Shown here piece after piece: positions 8,008 through 16,588 of a stretch of DNA of 64,000 nucleotides. The notes under the pieces are model-generated. The model was not told where the DNA came from. It was given only the letters and a program-made list of their open reading frames with translations, and searched no databases. Each line of letters begins with the position of its first letter. Position 1 is the stretch's first letter. A program made the translations under genes and the position numbers. Source of the DNA: Streptomyces sp. 135 (GTDB lineage Bacteria; Actinomycetota; Actinomycetes; Streptomycetales; Streptomycetaceae); NCBI RefSeq assembly GCF_020026305.1, contig NZ_CP075691.1, positions 6,572,001 through 6,636,000 of the forward strand, given 5' to 3'.

Positions 8008-9183
8008 GTGGATCAGTCAGCGGCGGCGAGCACCCCGGGCGAACCGGAGCAGCCCGCCCTCTTCGGGTGGGCGGACACCGCCGCGGCGCGGCCCGCGAAC
8101 GGGTCGTTCCGGGACAGCCCCGAGGCGCGGCGGATGCTTGACGTGCGAGAGGTCTACGCGGAGCCCGCGGCCCTCGACTCCCCGCGCGGGCAGCAGATCA
8201 TGGCCCGGCTGCCGGGGGTGCGGGTGACCGAGGTCGCGGGCCACTGGCGTATCCCCTCCCTGCACGGGAACGACGGCAACGTCGAGCGGTGGGTCCGCAT
8301 CAAGACCGAGACGCTCGTCCTCGGGGTCAAGCACCACCTCGTGACGCGCCCCAACGGCAGGTCGGCCGACTGGATCGCTCCGGGGCCCTCCAACGGATGC
8401 GCGATGGCCTGCGCCTACTGCTATGTCCCCCGGCGCAAGGGCTATGCCAATCCGATCACGCTGTTCACCAACATCGAGGCGATCGTCGCCCATGTGCGGC
8501 GCCACGTGCGGGCTCAGGGGCCCAAGAAGGAGCCCAACCAGTGCGACCCTTCGTCGTGGGTCTACGACATCGGCGAGAACGGCGACTGCTCCGTCGACGC
8601 CCTGGTCTGCGACAACACCGCGGACCTCATCAGCGCGTTCCGCGGCCTGCCGACCGCCAAGGCGTCCTTCGCGACCAAGTTCGTCAACCCGGACCTGCTC
8701 GCGCTCGACCCCCAGGGGCGCACCCGAGTGCGCTTCTCCGTCATGCCGCCCGAGGACGCCCGGCTCCTTGACATCCGCACCAGCCCGGTCGCCGAGCGGA
8801 TCGCCGCGGCCGCCGACTTCCTCGACGCCGGCTACGAGGTCCACTTCAACCTCTCGCCCGTCGTCCTGCGCCCCGGCTGGGAGCGCGACTGGGCCGACCT
8901 GCTCACCCGCCTCGACGACGTCCTGCCCGCCCGGGTGAAGGAGCAGGCAGCCGCCGAGATCATCATGCTGACGCACAACGAGGCGCTCCACGAGGTCAAC
9001 CTCGGATGGCATCCCCGTGCCGAGGAGGCGCTGTGGCAGCCGGACATCCAGGAGACCAAGCGCTCGCAGAACGGTGCCCTCAACGTGCGCTACGCCCTTG
9101 ACGTCAAGCAGGACTCCCTGGCGCGCCTGCGGCGACTGCTCGCGGAGCACACGCCGTGGCTGCGCGTCAGGTACGCCTTCTGA
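8008..9183 (+). CDS. Radical-SAM protein of the spore photoproduct lyase family
   Basis: A 391-residue protein. The radical-SAM cluster motif CAMACAYC supplies C131, C135 and C138 (CxxxCxxC), followed by YVPRRKGYANPITLF. Downstream motifs WVYDIGENGDCS, FATKFVN and RFSVMPP match actinobacterial spore-photoproduct-lyase-like proteins, which use SAM to generate a 5'-deoxyadenosyl radical. Whether this homologue repairs UV thymine photoproducts is not shown by the sequence. GTG 8008 is chosen because GCAGGG lies just upstream and the reading frame further upstream is only an antisense-like shadow of the preceding gene. Confidence 0.82.
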   Translation: MDQSAAASTPGEPEQPALFGWADTAAARPANGSFRDSPEARRMLDVREVYAEPAALDSPRGQQIMARLPGVRVTEVAGHWRIPSLHGNDGNVERWVRIKTETLVLGVKHHLVTRPNGRSADWIAPGPSNGCAMACAYCYVPRRKGYANPITLFTNIEAIVAHVRRHVRAQGPKKEPNQCDPSSWVYDIGENGDCSVDALVCDNTADLISAFRGLPTAKASFATKFVNPDLLALDPQGRTRVRFSVMPPEDARLLDIRTSPVAERIAAAADFLDAGYEVHFNLSPVVLRPGWERDWADLLTRLDDVLPARVKEQAAAEIIMLTHNEALHEVNLGWHPRAEEALWQPDIQETKRSQNGALNVRYALDVKQDSLARLRRLLAEHTPWLRVRYAF

Positions 9184-9192
9184 GCCCGGGTC

Positions 9193-9747
9193 TCAACTCC
9201 CCGGGAAACGCCCGCGCTGCCGAGGCATGTCGGTCGCGCCTTTTCCGGTCAACCCCCTGTGCATCGCCGGTAGGTGCTGTTCCGCCGCCGCGTGAGCCGC
9301 GCCCGCGCTCTCCCTGCCCAGCTGTGCCAGCCGCTCCAGCGCGGGGATCGCCTTGGCGAGCGCCCTGCGGTCCTCCGGGGGCAACAGCGCGACGAGCGGC
9401 ATGAGTTGGCCGATCCGCTCGCGCCTGCGGGAGACGCCGATGCCGCGGCCCTCCTCGGTGATGTGGACGAGGACGGCCCGGCCGTCGCGCGGGTCGCCGC
9501 CGCGTACCACCAGGCCATCCCGTTCCAGGCGCTGCACGAGCTGGGTGAGGCCGGGCTGGCTCAGCTGTTCGCCCGCGGAGAGCTCGGCCAGGCGCTTCGG
9601 GCTGCCGTCGAAGGCCAGGGCGTCCAGGACCGACAGGGTGCTGAACGGCAGCTTCCGCCGCCGTGGCAAACGGATGTAGAAACGGTTGAAGTCCTCTACT
9701 CCGTCAGTGAAGTGAGTCACATTCAGTTCGTTGAAGGAGGCGTGCAC
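9193..9747 (-). CDS. MarR-family regulator of the pentalenolactone-type cluster
   Basis: A winged-helix protein of about 184 residues. The recognition region reads LSVLDALAFDGSPKRLAEL, LSQPGLTQLVQRLERDGLV and the wing GGDPRDGRAVLVHITEEG, all standard MarR features. It is divergent from the GAPDH gene with a short intergenic region of repeated AGCTTATA boxes, the arrangement known for PenR/PntR, MarR-type regulators that respond to pathway intermediates in pentalenolactone producers. Start is uncertain: there is no clear ribosome site before GTG 9747, GTG 9720 or the furthest ATG at 9798. A leaderless start at 9747, just after TATAAG, is possible. The C-terminal tail of about 40 residues is unusual. 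Confidence 0.78.
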   Translation of the reverse strand: MHASFNELNVTHFTDGVEDFNRFYIRLPRRRKLPFSTLSVLDALAFDGSPKRLAELSAGEQLSQPGLTQLVQRLERDGLVVRGGDPRDGRAVLVHITEEGRGIGVSRRRERIGQLMPLVALLPPEDRRALAKAIPALERLAQLGRESAGAAHAAAEQHLPAMHRGLTGKGATDMPRQRGRFPGS

Positions 9748-9754
9748 CCGGGGG

Positions 9755-9807
9755 AGCTTATAGCTTGCGGAGCGGCGATGTATTGATAGCTTATACAAGT
9801 TGCTTAT
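9755..9807. promoter_or_regulatory. Divergent promoter/operator between MarR and GAPDH genes
   Basis: AGCTTATA occurs at 9755-9762 and 9788-9795, with a related GCTTAT at 9802-9807. The second copy sits in an imperfect inverted repeat, TTGATA-gct-TAT-a-CAA (9783-9798). It is AT-rich against a very GC-rich background, as expected for a MarR-type operator and promoter serving both directions. Confidence 0.55.
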
Positions 9808-9881
9808 GGTGTTCCGGGTGGTCGCCGCGACGCGATGCGCCGCGCGCAGCTGCCTTCTCTTAACCGTCGTGAGAGGAACGC

Positions 9882-10886
9882 ATGACTGTTCGTGTAGGTA
9901 TCAACGGCTTCGGCCGCATCGGGAGGAACGTCTTCCGGGCGGTTGCCGCCAGGAACGCGGACCTGGAGATCGTCGCGGTCAATGACCTGGGCGACGTGCC
10001 GACCATGGCCCACCTCCTGACCTACGACTCGGTCCTCGGCCGTTTCCCGGAAGAGATCACCGCCGAGCCCGGAGCGATCCGGGCCGGCGACCGCAAGGTC
10101 ACCGTCCTCGCCGAGCGCGACCCGGCCGCGCTGCCCTGGGGCGACCTCGGTGTCGACGTGGTCATCGAGTCCACGGGCATCTTCACCAAGGCGGAGAAGG
10201 CGCGCGCGCACCTCGACGGCGGCGCCAAGAAGGTGATCATCGCCGCTCCCGCCAGCGACGAGGACGTCACGATCGTCCTCGGTGTCAACGACGACACGTA
10301 CGACCCCGAGCGGCACGCGATCATCTCCAACGCCTCCTGCACCACCAACTGCCTCGGCGTCCTCGCCAAGGTGCTGCACGACAGCGTCGGCATCGAGTAC
10401 GGGATGATGACCACGGTCCACGCCTACACCCAGGACCAGAACCTCCAGGACGCTCCCCACAAGGATCTGCGCCGCGCCCGCTCGGCGGCCGTCAACGTGG
10501 TGCCGACGTCCAGCGGCGCGGCCAAGGCCATCGGCCTGGTCCTGCCCGAACTCCAGGGCCGTCTCGACGCGTTCGCGCTGCGGGTCCCCGTGCCGACCGG
10601 ATCGGTCACCGACCTGACGGTCACCACGAGCCGCCGCACCACCGTCGAGGAGATCAACGAGGCGTACGCGAAGGCCGCCGCCGGCGCGTACAAGGGGCTG
10701 CTCTCCTACACCGAGGCGCCGATCGTCAGCTCGGACATCGTCACCGACCCGGCCTCCTGTATCTACGACGCCGGTCTCACCCGCGTGGTCGGGCCGCAGG
10801 TCAAGGTCGTCGGCTGGTACGACAACGAGTGGGGCTACTCGAACCGCCTCATCGACCTGGCGCTGAAGGTCGGCGCCTCCCTCTGA
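9882..10886 (+). CDS. gap1: Glyceraldehyde-3-phosphate dehydrogenase, pentalenolactone-insensitive type
   Basis: A 334-residue type I GAPDH: NAD-binding GINGFGRIGRNVFRA at the N terminus, catalytic cysteine C153 in SNASCTTNCLGVLAKV, and the C-terminal WYDNEWGYSNRL. It converts glyceraldehyde-3-phosphate to 1,3-bisphosphoglycerate in the cytosol. Pentalenolactone inactivates GAPDH by alkylating the active-site Cys, and producers carry an extra insensitive isozyme inside the cluster. Position next to the MarR gene and the terpene genes supports this role. Which residues confer insensitivity cannot be read by eye. Ribosome site GAGAGGA precedes ATG 9882, and a strong hairpin follows the gene. 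Confidence 0.9.
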   Translation: MTVRVGINGFGRIGRNVFRAVAARNADLEIVAVNDLGDVPTMAHLLTYDSVLGRFPEEITAEPGAIRAGDRKVTVLAERDPAALPWGDLGVDVVIESTGIFTKAEKARAHLDGGAKKVIIAAPASDEDVTIVLGVNDDTYDPERHAIISNASCTTNCLGVLAKVLHDSVGIEYGMMTTVHAYTQDQNLQDAPHKDLRRARSAAVNVVPTSSGAAKAIGLVLPELQGRLDAFALRVPVPTGSVTDLTVTTSRRTTVEEINEAYAKAAAGAYKGLLSYTEAPIVSSDIVTDPASCIYDAGLTRVVGPQVKVVGWYDNEWGYSNRLIDLALKVGASL

Positions 10887-10919
10887 CCCACCGCCCCGGC
10901 TCCTGACCCCCTCGGCCGC

Positions 10920-10974
10920 AAGCCCCCTCCTGTGCGCTCCCAGCAATGCCGCTGGGGCGCCGCAAGGGGGGCTT
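10920..10974 (+). terminator. Terminator downstream of gap1
   Basis: AAGCCCCCT (10920-10928) can pair with AGGGGGGCTTT (10964-10974), with an inner GC-rich stem-loop between, followed by a short T/C run. It separates gap1 from the biosynthetic genes, implying a second promoter before ptlH in the remaining roughly 180 bp. Confidence 0.6.
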
Positions 10975-11153
10975 TCCCATGCGCCTTCGCCGGCGACATC
11001 ACCCGACCGGAAGCCCCCCGGAAGACCAAGGCCCCATCGCTGTGGCCTGCCGGCCGCGGCCCCGTGCCGTTCGCCGCAGCCGCCTGCCCGCCGCCGCCCG
11101 GCCGGCTCGCGGGCGTACACCATCAGTGCCGAGTCACGCGGAGAGGTACACCC

Positions 11154-12029
11154 ATGACCAACACGCCGACCGCCCCCACGGACTTCGCCGAGTACGTGGA
11201 CTGCACGCCCCTCCTCGACGACCGCAAGGCCCTCGACGAGTTCTACGACGAGCACGGCTACGTCTTCCTGCGCGGCGTCCTGGACCGCGACCTCGTGCGC
11301 AAGGCCGCCGAGGAGATGCTGGCCGGCCTCGTCGCGCTCGGCGCGGCGCGCCCCGAGGCCACGCTCGACGACCTCGTCATCGACTCCTTCGAGGCGGTCG
11401 ACGAGGTGGCGATGCACGGTTACGTGAAGTACGACGACTTCTGGAACCACCCCTCGACCCTGAAGGTCTTCGAGCAGGTCTTCGGCGAGCCGGTCTTCGT
11501 CTTCCGCTCCACGACCATCCGCTACTACCCCTCACAGGCGGCGGCGCGGGAACCGAACTTCTCCTACCTGACGCCGTATCACCAGGACGGCTTCTACATA
11601 GGCCCCAACAAGGACTTCCGCACCGCCTGGGTGCCGCTCATCGGCACCACCGCGGGCACCGGCGGCGTCGCCCTCGCGGACGGCAGCCACAAGAGGGGCC
11701 CGCGCGACCACGTACTCAACGAGAACTACCGCCGGTTCAACCACCCCGTGCGCGGCATCCCGCCGCAGGACATCGAGCCGGGCGAGACCCTGCGGTACTC
11801 CGAGATGGACCAGGGCGACGTGCTCATCTTCCACGCCTTCATGTGCCACAAGTCGGTCCCCAACCTGGCGACGGAACCGCCCCTGATGCGGATGTCGATG
11901 GACACGCGGGTGCAGCCCGCGACGTCGCACCGCGGCTTCAACGCCGTGACCCCGTGGACGGAGTCGGCGAAGGACGCCAGCAAGGGAATCATGGCGAAGA
12001 TCACCGGCACCCCCATCGAAGCCGAATGA
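11154..12029 (+). CDS. ptlH: Phytanoyl-CoA dioxygenase-type 1-deoxypentalenic acid hydroxylase
   Basis: A 291-residue Fe(II)/2-oxoglutarate oxygenase. The metal triad is visible: H143 and D145 in TPYHQDGFYIG, and distal H232 in FMCHKSVPN. The spacing of 2 and 89 residues is the same as that reported for PtlH of S. avermitilis (H137, D139, H226). PtlH/PenH hydroxylates 1-deoxypentalenic acid at C-11. ATG 11154 follows GGAGAGG at a normal distance; the longer upstream frame is part of the gap1 terminator region. Together with the SDR it converts the methylene to a ketone before ring expansion. Confidence 0.9.
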   Translation: MTNTPTAPTDFAEYVDCTPLLDDRKALDEFYDEHGYVFLRGVLDRDLVRKAAEEMLAGLVALGAARPEATLDDLVIDSFEAVDEVAMHGYVKYDDFWNHPSTLKVFEQVFGEPVFVFRSTTIRYYPSQAAAREPNFSYLTPYHQDGFYIGPNKDFRTAWVPLIGTTAGTGGVALADGSHKRGPRDHVLNENYRRFNHPVRGIPPQDIEPGETLRYSEMDQGDVLIFHAFMCHKSVPNLATEPPLMRMSMDTRVQPATSHRGFNAVTPWTESAKDASKGIMAKITGTPIEAE

Positions 12030-12125
12030 CCCGCGGACAAGCCGAATGACCCGCGAGTCAGCGGAATAACCCCCCACCGAAGCGGAACGGCGAACGCCTT
12101 CGCGCGCCGTCGGAGAGGTAACACA

Positions 12126-13538
12126 GTGACTGCACAAGGGCGTCCGGCGGGCGCCGTCGCGGACGGCGCACCCGGGGCGGGACGAGGCGGCGAGCCCGCC
12201 ACGGGGCTGTCGGGAGCCGGCCTCGCGGTGATCCTCGCCGGGTTCGCGCTGTCCATCGTCGACATCTTCATCGTCAACGTCGCCCTGAACGACATCAAGA
12301 AGGACCTGGACGCCTCCGAGGCCGGGCTCGAACTGGTGGTGTCCGGGTACGGCATCGCGTACGCCCTCTTCCTGGTCATGGGCGGACGGCTGGGCGACGC
12401 GTTCGGCAGGAGGCGGCTGTTCACCTACGGCCTCGTCGCGTTCACGGTCACGTCGACCCTGTGCGGACTCGCGCCCGGCATCGCCTTCCTCGTCGTCGCG
12501 CGCATCCTCCAGGGCGCGGCGGCCGCGATGCTCGTGCCGCAGGTGCTGAGCACCATCCAGACGGCGACCAGCGGCGAGGCGCGGGCCCGGGCGATGAGCC
12601 TGTACGGGGCCACGGCCGGGCTCGCCGCGGTGGTGGGGCAGATCCTCGGCGGTGTCCTGCTCTCGCTGGACGCGGGCGACTTCGGCTGGCGCATCGTCTT
12701 CGTGATCAACGCGCCGATCGGCCTGGTCACCCTGCTGCTCGTGCGGAAGATGCCCGCCACCCGGGCGGAGCGCAAGCCCGGCATGGACTACCTGGGCACC
12801 CTGCTGTTCGGCATCGCCCTCGTCTGTGTCCTGCTGGTCATCATCGAAGGGCACGTACTGGGCTGGCCGCTGTGGCTGTGGGTCCTGCCGGTGATCGCCT
12901 GCGCGGCGGGCGTCGCGCTGGTGAGGGTGGAGCGGGGCCTGGAGGCACGCGGGAAGGTGCCGCTGCTGCCTCCGTCGGTGCTGTCCATCCAGAGCATGCG
13001 GGCGGGGCTGCTCGCGGTGGTCCCCTTCTCCATCGGCTTCGGTACGTTCATGTTCGTCTACGCGCTGGTGGCGCAGACGAACTTCGGGCTCGGCGCGCTG
13101 GCCTCCGGCGCCGTCCTCGCGCCCTTCGCCTCGGCCTTCTTCGTGATGTCGCTGTTCACCCCGAAGATCGCGGCCAGGATCGGGCGGCGCATCGTCTCGG
13201 TGGGCGCCGTCGTCCAGGGCGCGGGGCTGCTCCTGATGGCTCTGCTGATCGCGCTTGCCTGGCCGGACCTGCCGCTCGTGGCGGTCCTGCTGATCCTCGC
13301 GTTCACCGGCGTCGGGCAGGCGCTGATCGGCCCCACCCTGCTGCGGATGACGCTCGCGGACGTTCCCGCATCGGCGGCGGGGGCGAGCAGCGGCGTGCTG
13401 GTCACCAGCCAGCAGACGGCCACGGCACTCGGCGCGACGATCGGCGGGACCGTGTTCCTCTCGCTCGGCTCGGCGATGGACGACCGGGCTTACGCCATCG
13501 GCTCCTGTTCTGGCTGTCCTGAGCCTGAGCCCGAATAG
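12126..13538 (+). CDS. ptlG: MFS efflux transporter (DHA2, 14-TM type), C-terminus probably frameshifted
   Basis: A 470-residue multi-helix protein with the MFS motif GGRLGDAFGRRRLF near residue 85 and QGAAAAMLVPQVLSTIQ, typical of DHA2 drug:H+ antiporters. Its place between ptlH and ptlF matches the neopentalenolactone cluster efflux gene. GTG 12126 has GGAGAGG upstream. The last residues (GSCSGCPEPEPE) are not membrane-like, whereas the adjacent frame reads GLLFWLS after AYAI. A one-base loss near 13503 therefore appears to cut into the final helix. It may be a sequencing indel; otherwise the last transmembrane helix is damaged. Confidence 0.82.
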   Translation: MTAQGRPAGAVADGAPGAGRGGEPATGLSGAGLAVILAGFALSIVDIFIVNVALNDIKKDLDASEAGLELVVSGYGIAYALFLVMGGRLGDAFGRRRLFTYGLVAFTVTSTLCGLAPGIAFLVVARILQGAAAAMLVPQVLSTIQTATSGEARARAMSLYGATAGLAAVVGQILGGVLLSLDAGDFGWRIVFVINAPIGLVTLLLVRKMPATRAERKPGMDYLGTLLFGIALVCVLLVIIEGHVLGWPLWLWVLPVIACAAGVALVRVERGLEARGKVPLLPPSVLSIQSMRAGLLAVVPFSIGFGTFMFVYALVAQTNFGLGALASGAVLAPFASAFFVMSLFTPKIAARIGRRIVSVGAVVQGAGLLLMALLIALAWPDLPLVAVLLILAFTGVGQALIGPTLLRMTLADVPASAAGASSGVLVTSQQTATALGATIGGTVFLSLGSAMDDRAYAIGSCSGCPEPEPE

Positions 13539-13607
13539 CGGCGCGCACACGGCACTTCACTTGCATGAATTCACCTGCATGACATCGACGACGGGGGAGA
13601 CGGCGGG

Positions 13608-14417
13608 ATGCGTTTCGAGGTGGGAGCGGCCGTGGTCACCGGGGCCGCGAGCGGCATAGGCCGCTCGCTCAGCGCCCGGCTGGCGCGAGAGGGCGCGCGC
13701 GTGGTGATGACGGACGTCGACGGCGACGGACTGGCCTGCGCCGCGCGGGAGTTGACGCGGGACGGTGCCGATGTCAGCACCTTCGTCGCCGACCTCGTAG
13801 CCGAGAAGGCGGTCGAGGAACTGGCCGCGACGGCGTACGAGCGGCTCGGCGCGGTCGACGTCGTGTGCAACAACGCCGGAGTCGTGGGGCCGGTGGGCCG
13901 GCCCCTGTGGGAGGTGCCCCTCGACGAGGTGCGCGGCGTCCTCGACGTGAACTACTGGTCGCACCTCTACGTCGCGCGCGCCTTCGTGCCGCGCCTCCTC
14001 GCCGGCGGGCGCCCGGCCCACCTCGTGCAGACCGCGTCCATGTCGGCGTTCGTCGTCGGCGCGGGCTCCGCCGCCTACGCGGCGTCCAAGCACGCGGACC
14101 TCGCCGTGGCACGCAGCCTGCGGGCCGATCTGCGCGGGACGCCGGTGCGGGTCTCCGTACTGTGCCCCGGGCGGGTCGACACCCCCATGACGCGCGGCCT
14201 GGTGGCGCCGCGCGACGCGACCGGGGCCACCACGGTCGGCGCCGACGAGGTGGCGCGGACGGTGTGGGACGCACTCGGCTCCGACCGCTTCTACCTCTTC
14301 ACCAACGCCGACGCGGCGGACCGCATCGACGCCCAGTACGAGGACGTACGGCACCACCTGGAGGCGGAACCACCACCGCCGGTCACCGTCAACCGGCCGT
14401 CGACACCGCCCAGCTGA
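13608..14417 (+). CDS. ptlF: Short-chain dehydrogenase (1-deoxy-11-beta-hydroxypentalenic acid dehydrogenase)
   Basis: A 269-residue classical SDR: cofactor motif TGAASGIG (T11-G18), NNAGVVG structural motif, and catalytic S144, Y157 and K161 in the YAASK segment. The PtlF/PenF enzymes oxidise the 11-beta-hydroxyl made by PtlH to the 11-ketone using NAD+. The aspartate after the second beta strand (VVMTDVD) fits NAD preference. It is encoded between the efflux gene and the damaged Baeyer-Villiger gene, in the same order as the known cluster. No defects seen. Confidence 0.88.
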   Translation: MRFEVGAAVVTGAASGIGRSLSARLAREGARVVMTDVDGDGLACAARELTRDGADVSTFVADLVAEKAVEELAATAYERLGAVDVVCNNAGVVGPVGRPLWEVPLDEVRGVLDVNYWSHLYVARAFVPRLLAGGRPAHLVQTASMSAFVVGAGSAAYAASKHADLAVARSLRADLRGTPVRVSVLCPGRVDTPMTRGLVAPRDATGATTVGADEVARTVWDALGSDRFYLFTNADAADRIDAQYEDVRHHLEAEPPPPVTVNRPSTPPS

Positions 14418-14484
14418 CGGCACGTCAACACGCGACACCCTGAGCACTTCTCGTACGGTCGAACCACCTGAAGGAGATGCCGCA

Positions 14485-15608
14485 GTGCCGCACACCCCTG
14501 TGACACGTGACACCCCCCGGAAGCATACCACAGCTTCGAGGGCACGTTCGCCGGTCGCCTCCCGCTGCGGACGGTTCGCCGACACCGGCGGCGACATCCG
14601 GCGCCTGACCGGGCGCCGTCGGAGAACGCGCCGCGCCGACCCCGGCGACGCTCGAGCGACCGCTGAACCGGCCGGCACCGGCGCGCGCTGGCCGGGCTGG
14701 CGCACGCATCAACTGCCACGGCGACCAACGAGGGCACCGGCCCACCGGCCGACCTCGTGAACGACGGCTGGACGGAGATCACGGCCAAGCTCGCCGCGAT
14801 CCTGCCCAAGTCCGGCACGGACGAGGACCCGGCGGCCAGGGGCGCCGCCATCGAACTCGCCGACCTGCGGCGCATGGAGGAGCTGCGGCGCCGCGTCGAC
14901 CAGTCGGTGCGCGACAAGGCCGTGGCCGCCGCGCTGAAGCCGTACTACCGGCTGTTCTGCAAGCGCCCGTGCTTCCACGACGGCTTCCTCGACACCTTCA
15001 ACCGGCCCGACGTCACGCTCGTGGACACCCAGGGGCGCGGCGTGGAGCGGCTCACCCCGCGCGGTGTGGTCGCCGCCGGACGGGAGACCGCGCTCGACTG
15101 CGTGATCTTCGCGTCGGGGTACGAGTCCGAGTTCGCCGTCCCCTACACCAGCCGCGCCGGCTACGACCCGGTCGGGCGTGACGGCATCCGCCTCTCGGAG
15201 AAGTGGGCGGAGGGCGCCCGCACCCTCCACGGCCTCCAGGTCAACGGCTTCCCCAACTGTTTCATCATGTCCAAGGCCCAGTCCGGCCTGCACGTCAACG
15301 TCCCCTACATGCTCAACGAACAGAGCAAGCACCTGGCGTACATCGTCAGGTCCGTGACGGGGCGCGGCCACGGCGTCGTCGAGGCGTCCGCCACCGCCGA
15401 GCAGGAGTGGGTCGACACGATCCTCAAACTGGCCAACCGCAACCTCGACTTCGCCGAGGCGTGCACCCCCGGCCTCTTCAACAACGAAGGCCGGCCCGAG
15501 GACGTCAAGATCCTCAACTCCAGTTACGGCGGCGGGTCGGTGGAGTTCGTCGAGATCCTGCGGCGCTGGCGGCAGGCCGACGACCTCGCCGGGCTCGAAC
15601 TGCGCTGA
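14485..15608 (+). pseudogene. ptlE: Baeyer-Villiger monooxygenase, N-terminal half missing
   Basis: The C-terminal frame 14757-15608 (283 residues) matches a PtlE/PenE-type flavin Baeyer-Villiger monooxygenase: FCKRPCFHDGFLDTFNRP, DCVIFASGYESEF and NGFPNCFIMSKAQSGLHVN are conserved. Family members are about 590-600 residues. Here the N-terminal FAD Rossmann motif, the BVMO fingerprint and the NADPH site are all absent. A ribosome site (AAGGAG, 14471-14476) and GTG 14485 remain from the original 5' end, but that frame reads non-homologous sequence and stops at 14760. An internal deletion plus frame disruption is the simplest reading. The intact enzyme would insert oxygen into 1-deoxy-11-oxopentalenic acid to form the lactone, so the encoded pathway should lack this step. 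Confidence 0.85.
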
Positions 15609-15670
15609 TCACCGCCACCCCCCACGCGACATGAACGTCAACACGCCCCACCGAAGAGGAGCCAACGCAA

Positions 15671-16588
15671 GTGGACGTAACGCCCATACCCGGCTCGTCG
15701 TTCGGCGCCGTCGTGCGCGGCGCCACCATCTCGGGTGACATCACCCCGCGGGAGATCGAGGAGATCTGGCAGGCGCTCGACGAGCACCTCGTCATCGTCT
15801 TCCGGGGACACGACGACCCCACCGACACCCAGCTCATGGAGTTCGGCCGCCATTTCGGGCACATCCCGCGCACGGGACTGACCAACGGCGCGAGCCCCGA
15901 GCACAACGAGATCCTCATCATCTCCAACATCGTGGAGAACGGCCGCCGCATCGGCGTCGGCGAGCCCGAGGGGATGGACTGGCACACCGACTACTCCTTC
16001 CGCCCGCGCGTCGCCCAGATCGGCTTCCTCGCGGCGGTGGAGCTGCCGGTGAGCGGCGGCGGCGAGACGGCCTTCACCAGTACGTACGGCGTCTACGACT
16101 CGCTCCCCGCCGACGTGCGGGAGAGCTACCGCTCCTACCGCGCCCGCCACGCCCTGCGCTCCGGCTACGAGGACGTCATCGAGGAGGAGTACCAGGGCGA
16201 GGTCAGCCTCACGGCCGCCGGAAAGGCCGCCGGCAAGGCGCCCGAGGTGCAGCCCGAGGACGGCACCTCCACCGTCCACCCGCTGATCGCGCGCAACCCG
16301 CGCACCGGCCGCCGCGCCGTGTACGCCAACCCGCTCAACACCAAGCGGATCCTCGAACTCGACCCCGGGGCCAGCGGCGCCGTACTCAAGGAGCTGTTCG
16401 CCAGGGCCGGTGAGCCCGCGCTCACGTACACCCACACCTGGCAGCCCGGCGACCTCGTCATGTGGGACCAGCTGGGCACCATCCACTCCCGGCTGCCGTT
16501 CGACCCGGCCGAGCGCCGCATCCTGCGCAAGGTCGTGACCATCTTCGACGACCCGGCGGAGCCGTGGCGCGAAGGGGGCACCGCGTGA
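15671..16588 (+). CDS. ptlD: TauD-type Fe(II)/2-oxoglutarate dioxygenase
   Basis: A 305-residue oxygenase of the TauD/TfdA family. Metal ligands are H105 and D107 in MDWHTDYSF and H272 in GTIHSRLPF, with the 2-oxoglutarate-binding Arg in the following RRILRKV segment. PtlD/PenD acts after lactone formation, dehydrogenating and epoxidising the pentalenolactone skeleton. GTG 15671 has GAAGAGGAG upstream. Its stop overlaps the FPP synthase start (GTGA, 16585-16588), so the two are coupled; no ptlC homologue lies between them. With the Baeyer-Villiger gene broken, its natural substrate would not be formed. Confidence 0.87.
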   Translation: MDVTPIPGSSFGAVVRGATISGDITPREIEEIWQALDEHLVIVFRGHDDPTDTQLMEFGRHFGHIPRTGLTNGASPEHNEILIISNIVENGRRIGVGEPEGMDWHTDYSFRPRVAQIGFLAAVELPVSGGGETAFTSTYGVYDSLPADVRESYRSYRARHALRSGYEDVIEEEYQGEVSLTAAGKAAGKAPEVQPEDGTSTVHPLIARNPRTGRRAVYANPLNTKRILELDPGASGAVLKELFARAGEPALTYTHTWQPGDLVMWDQLGTIHSRLPFDPAERRILRKVVTIFDDPAEPWREGGTA

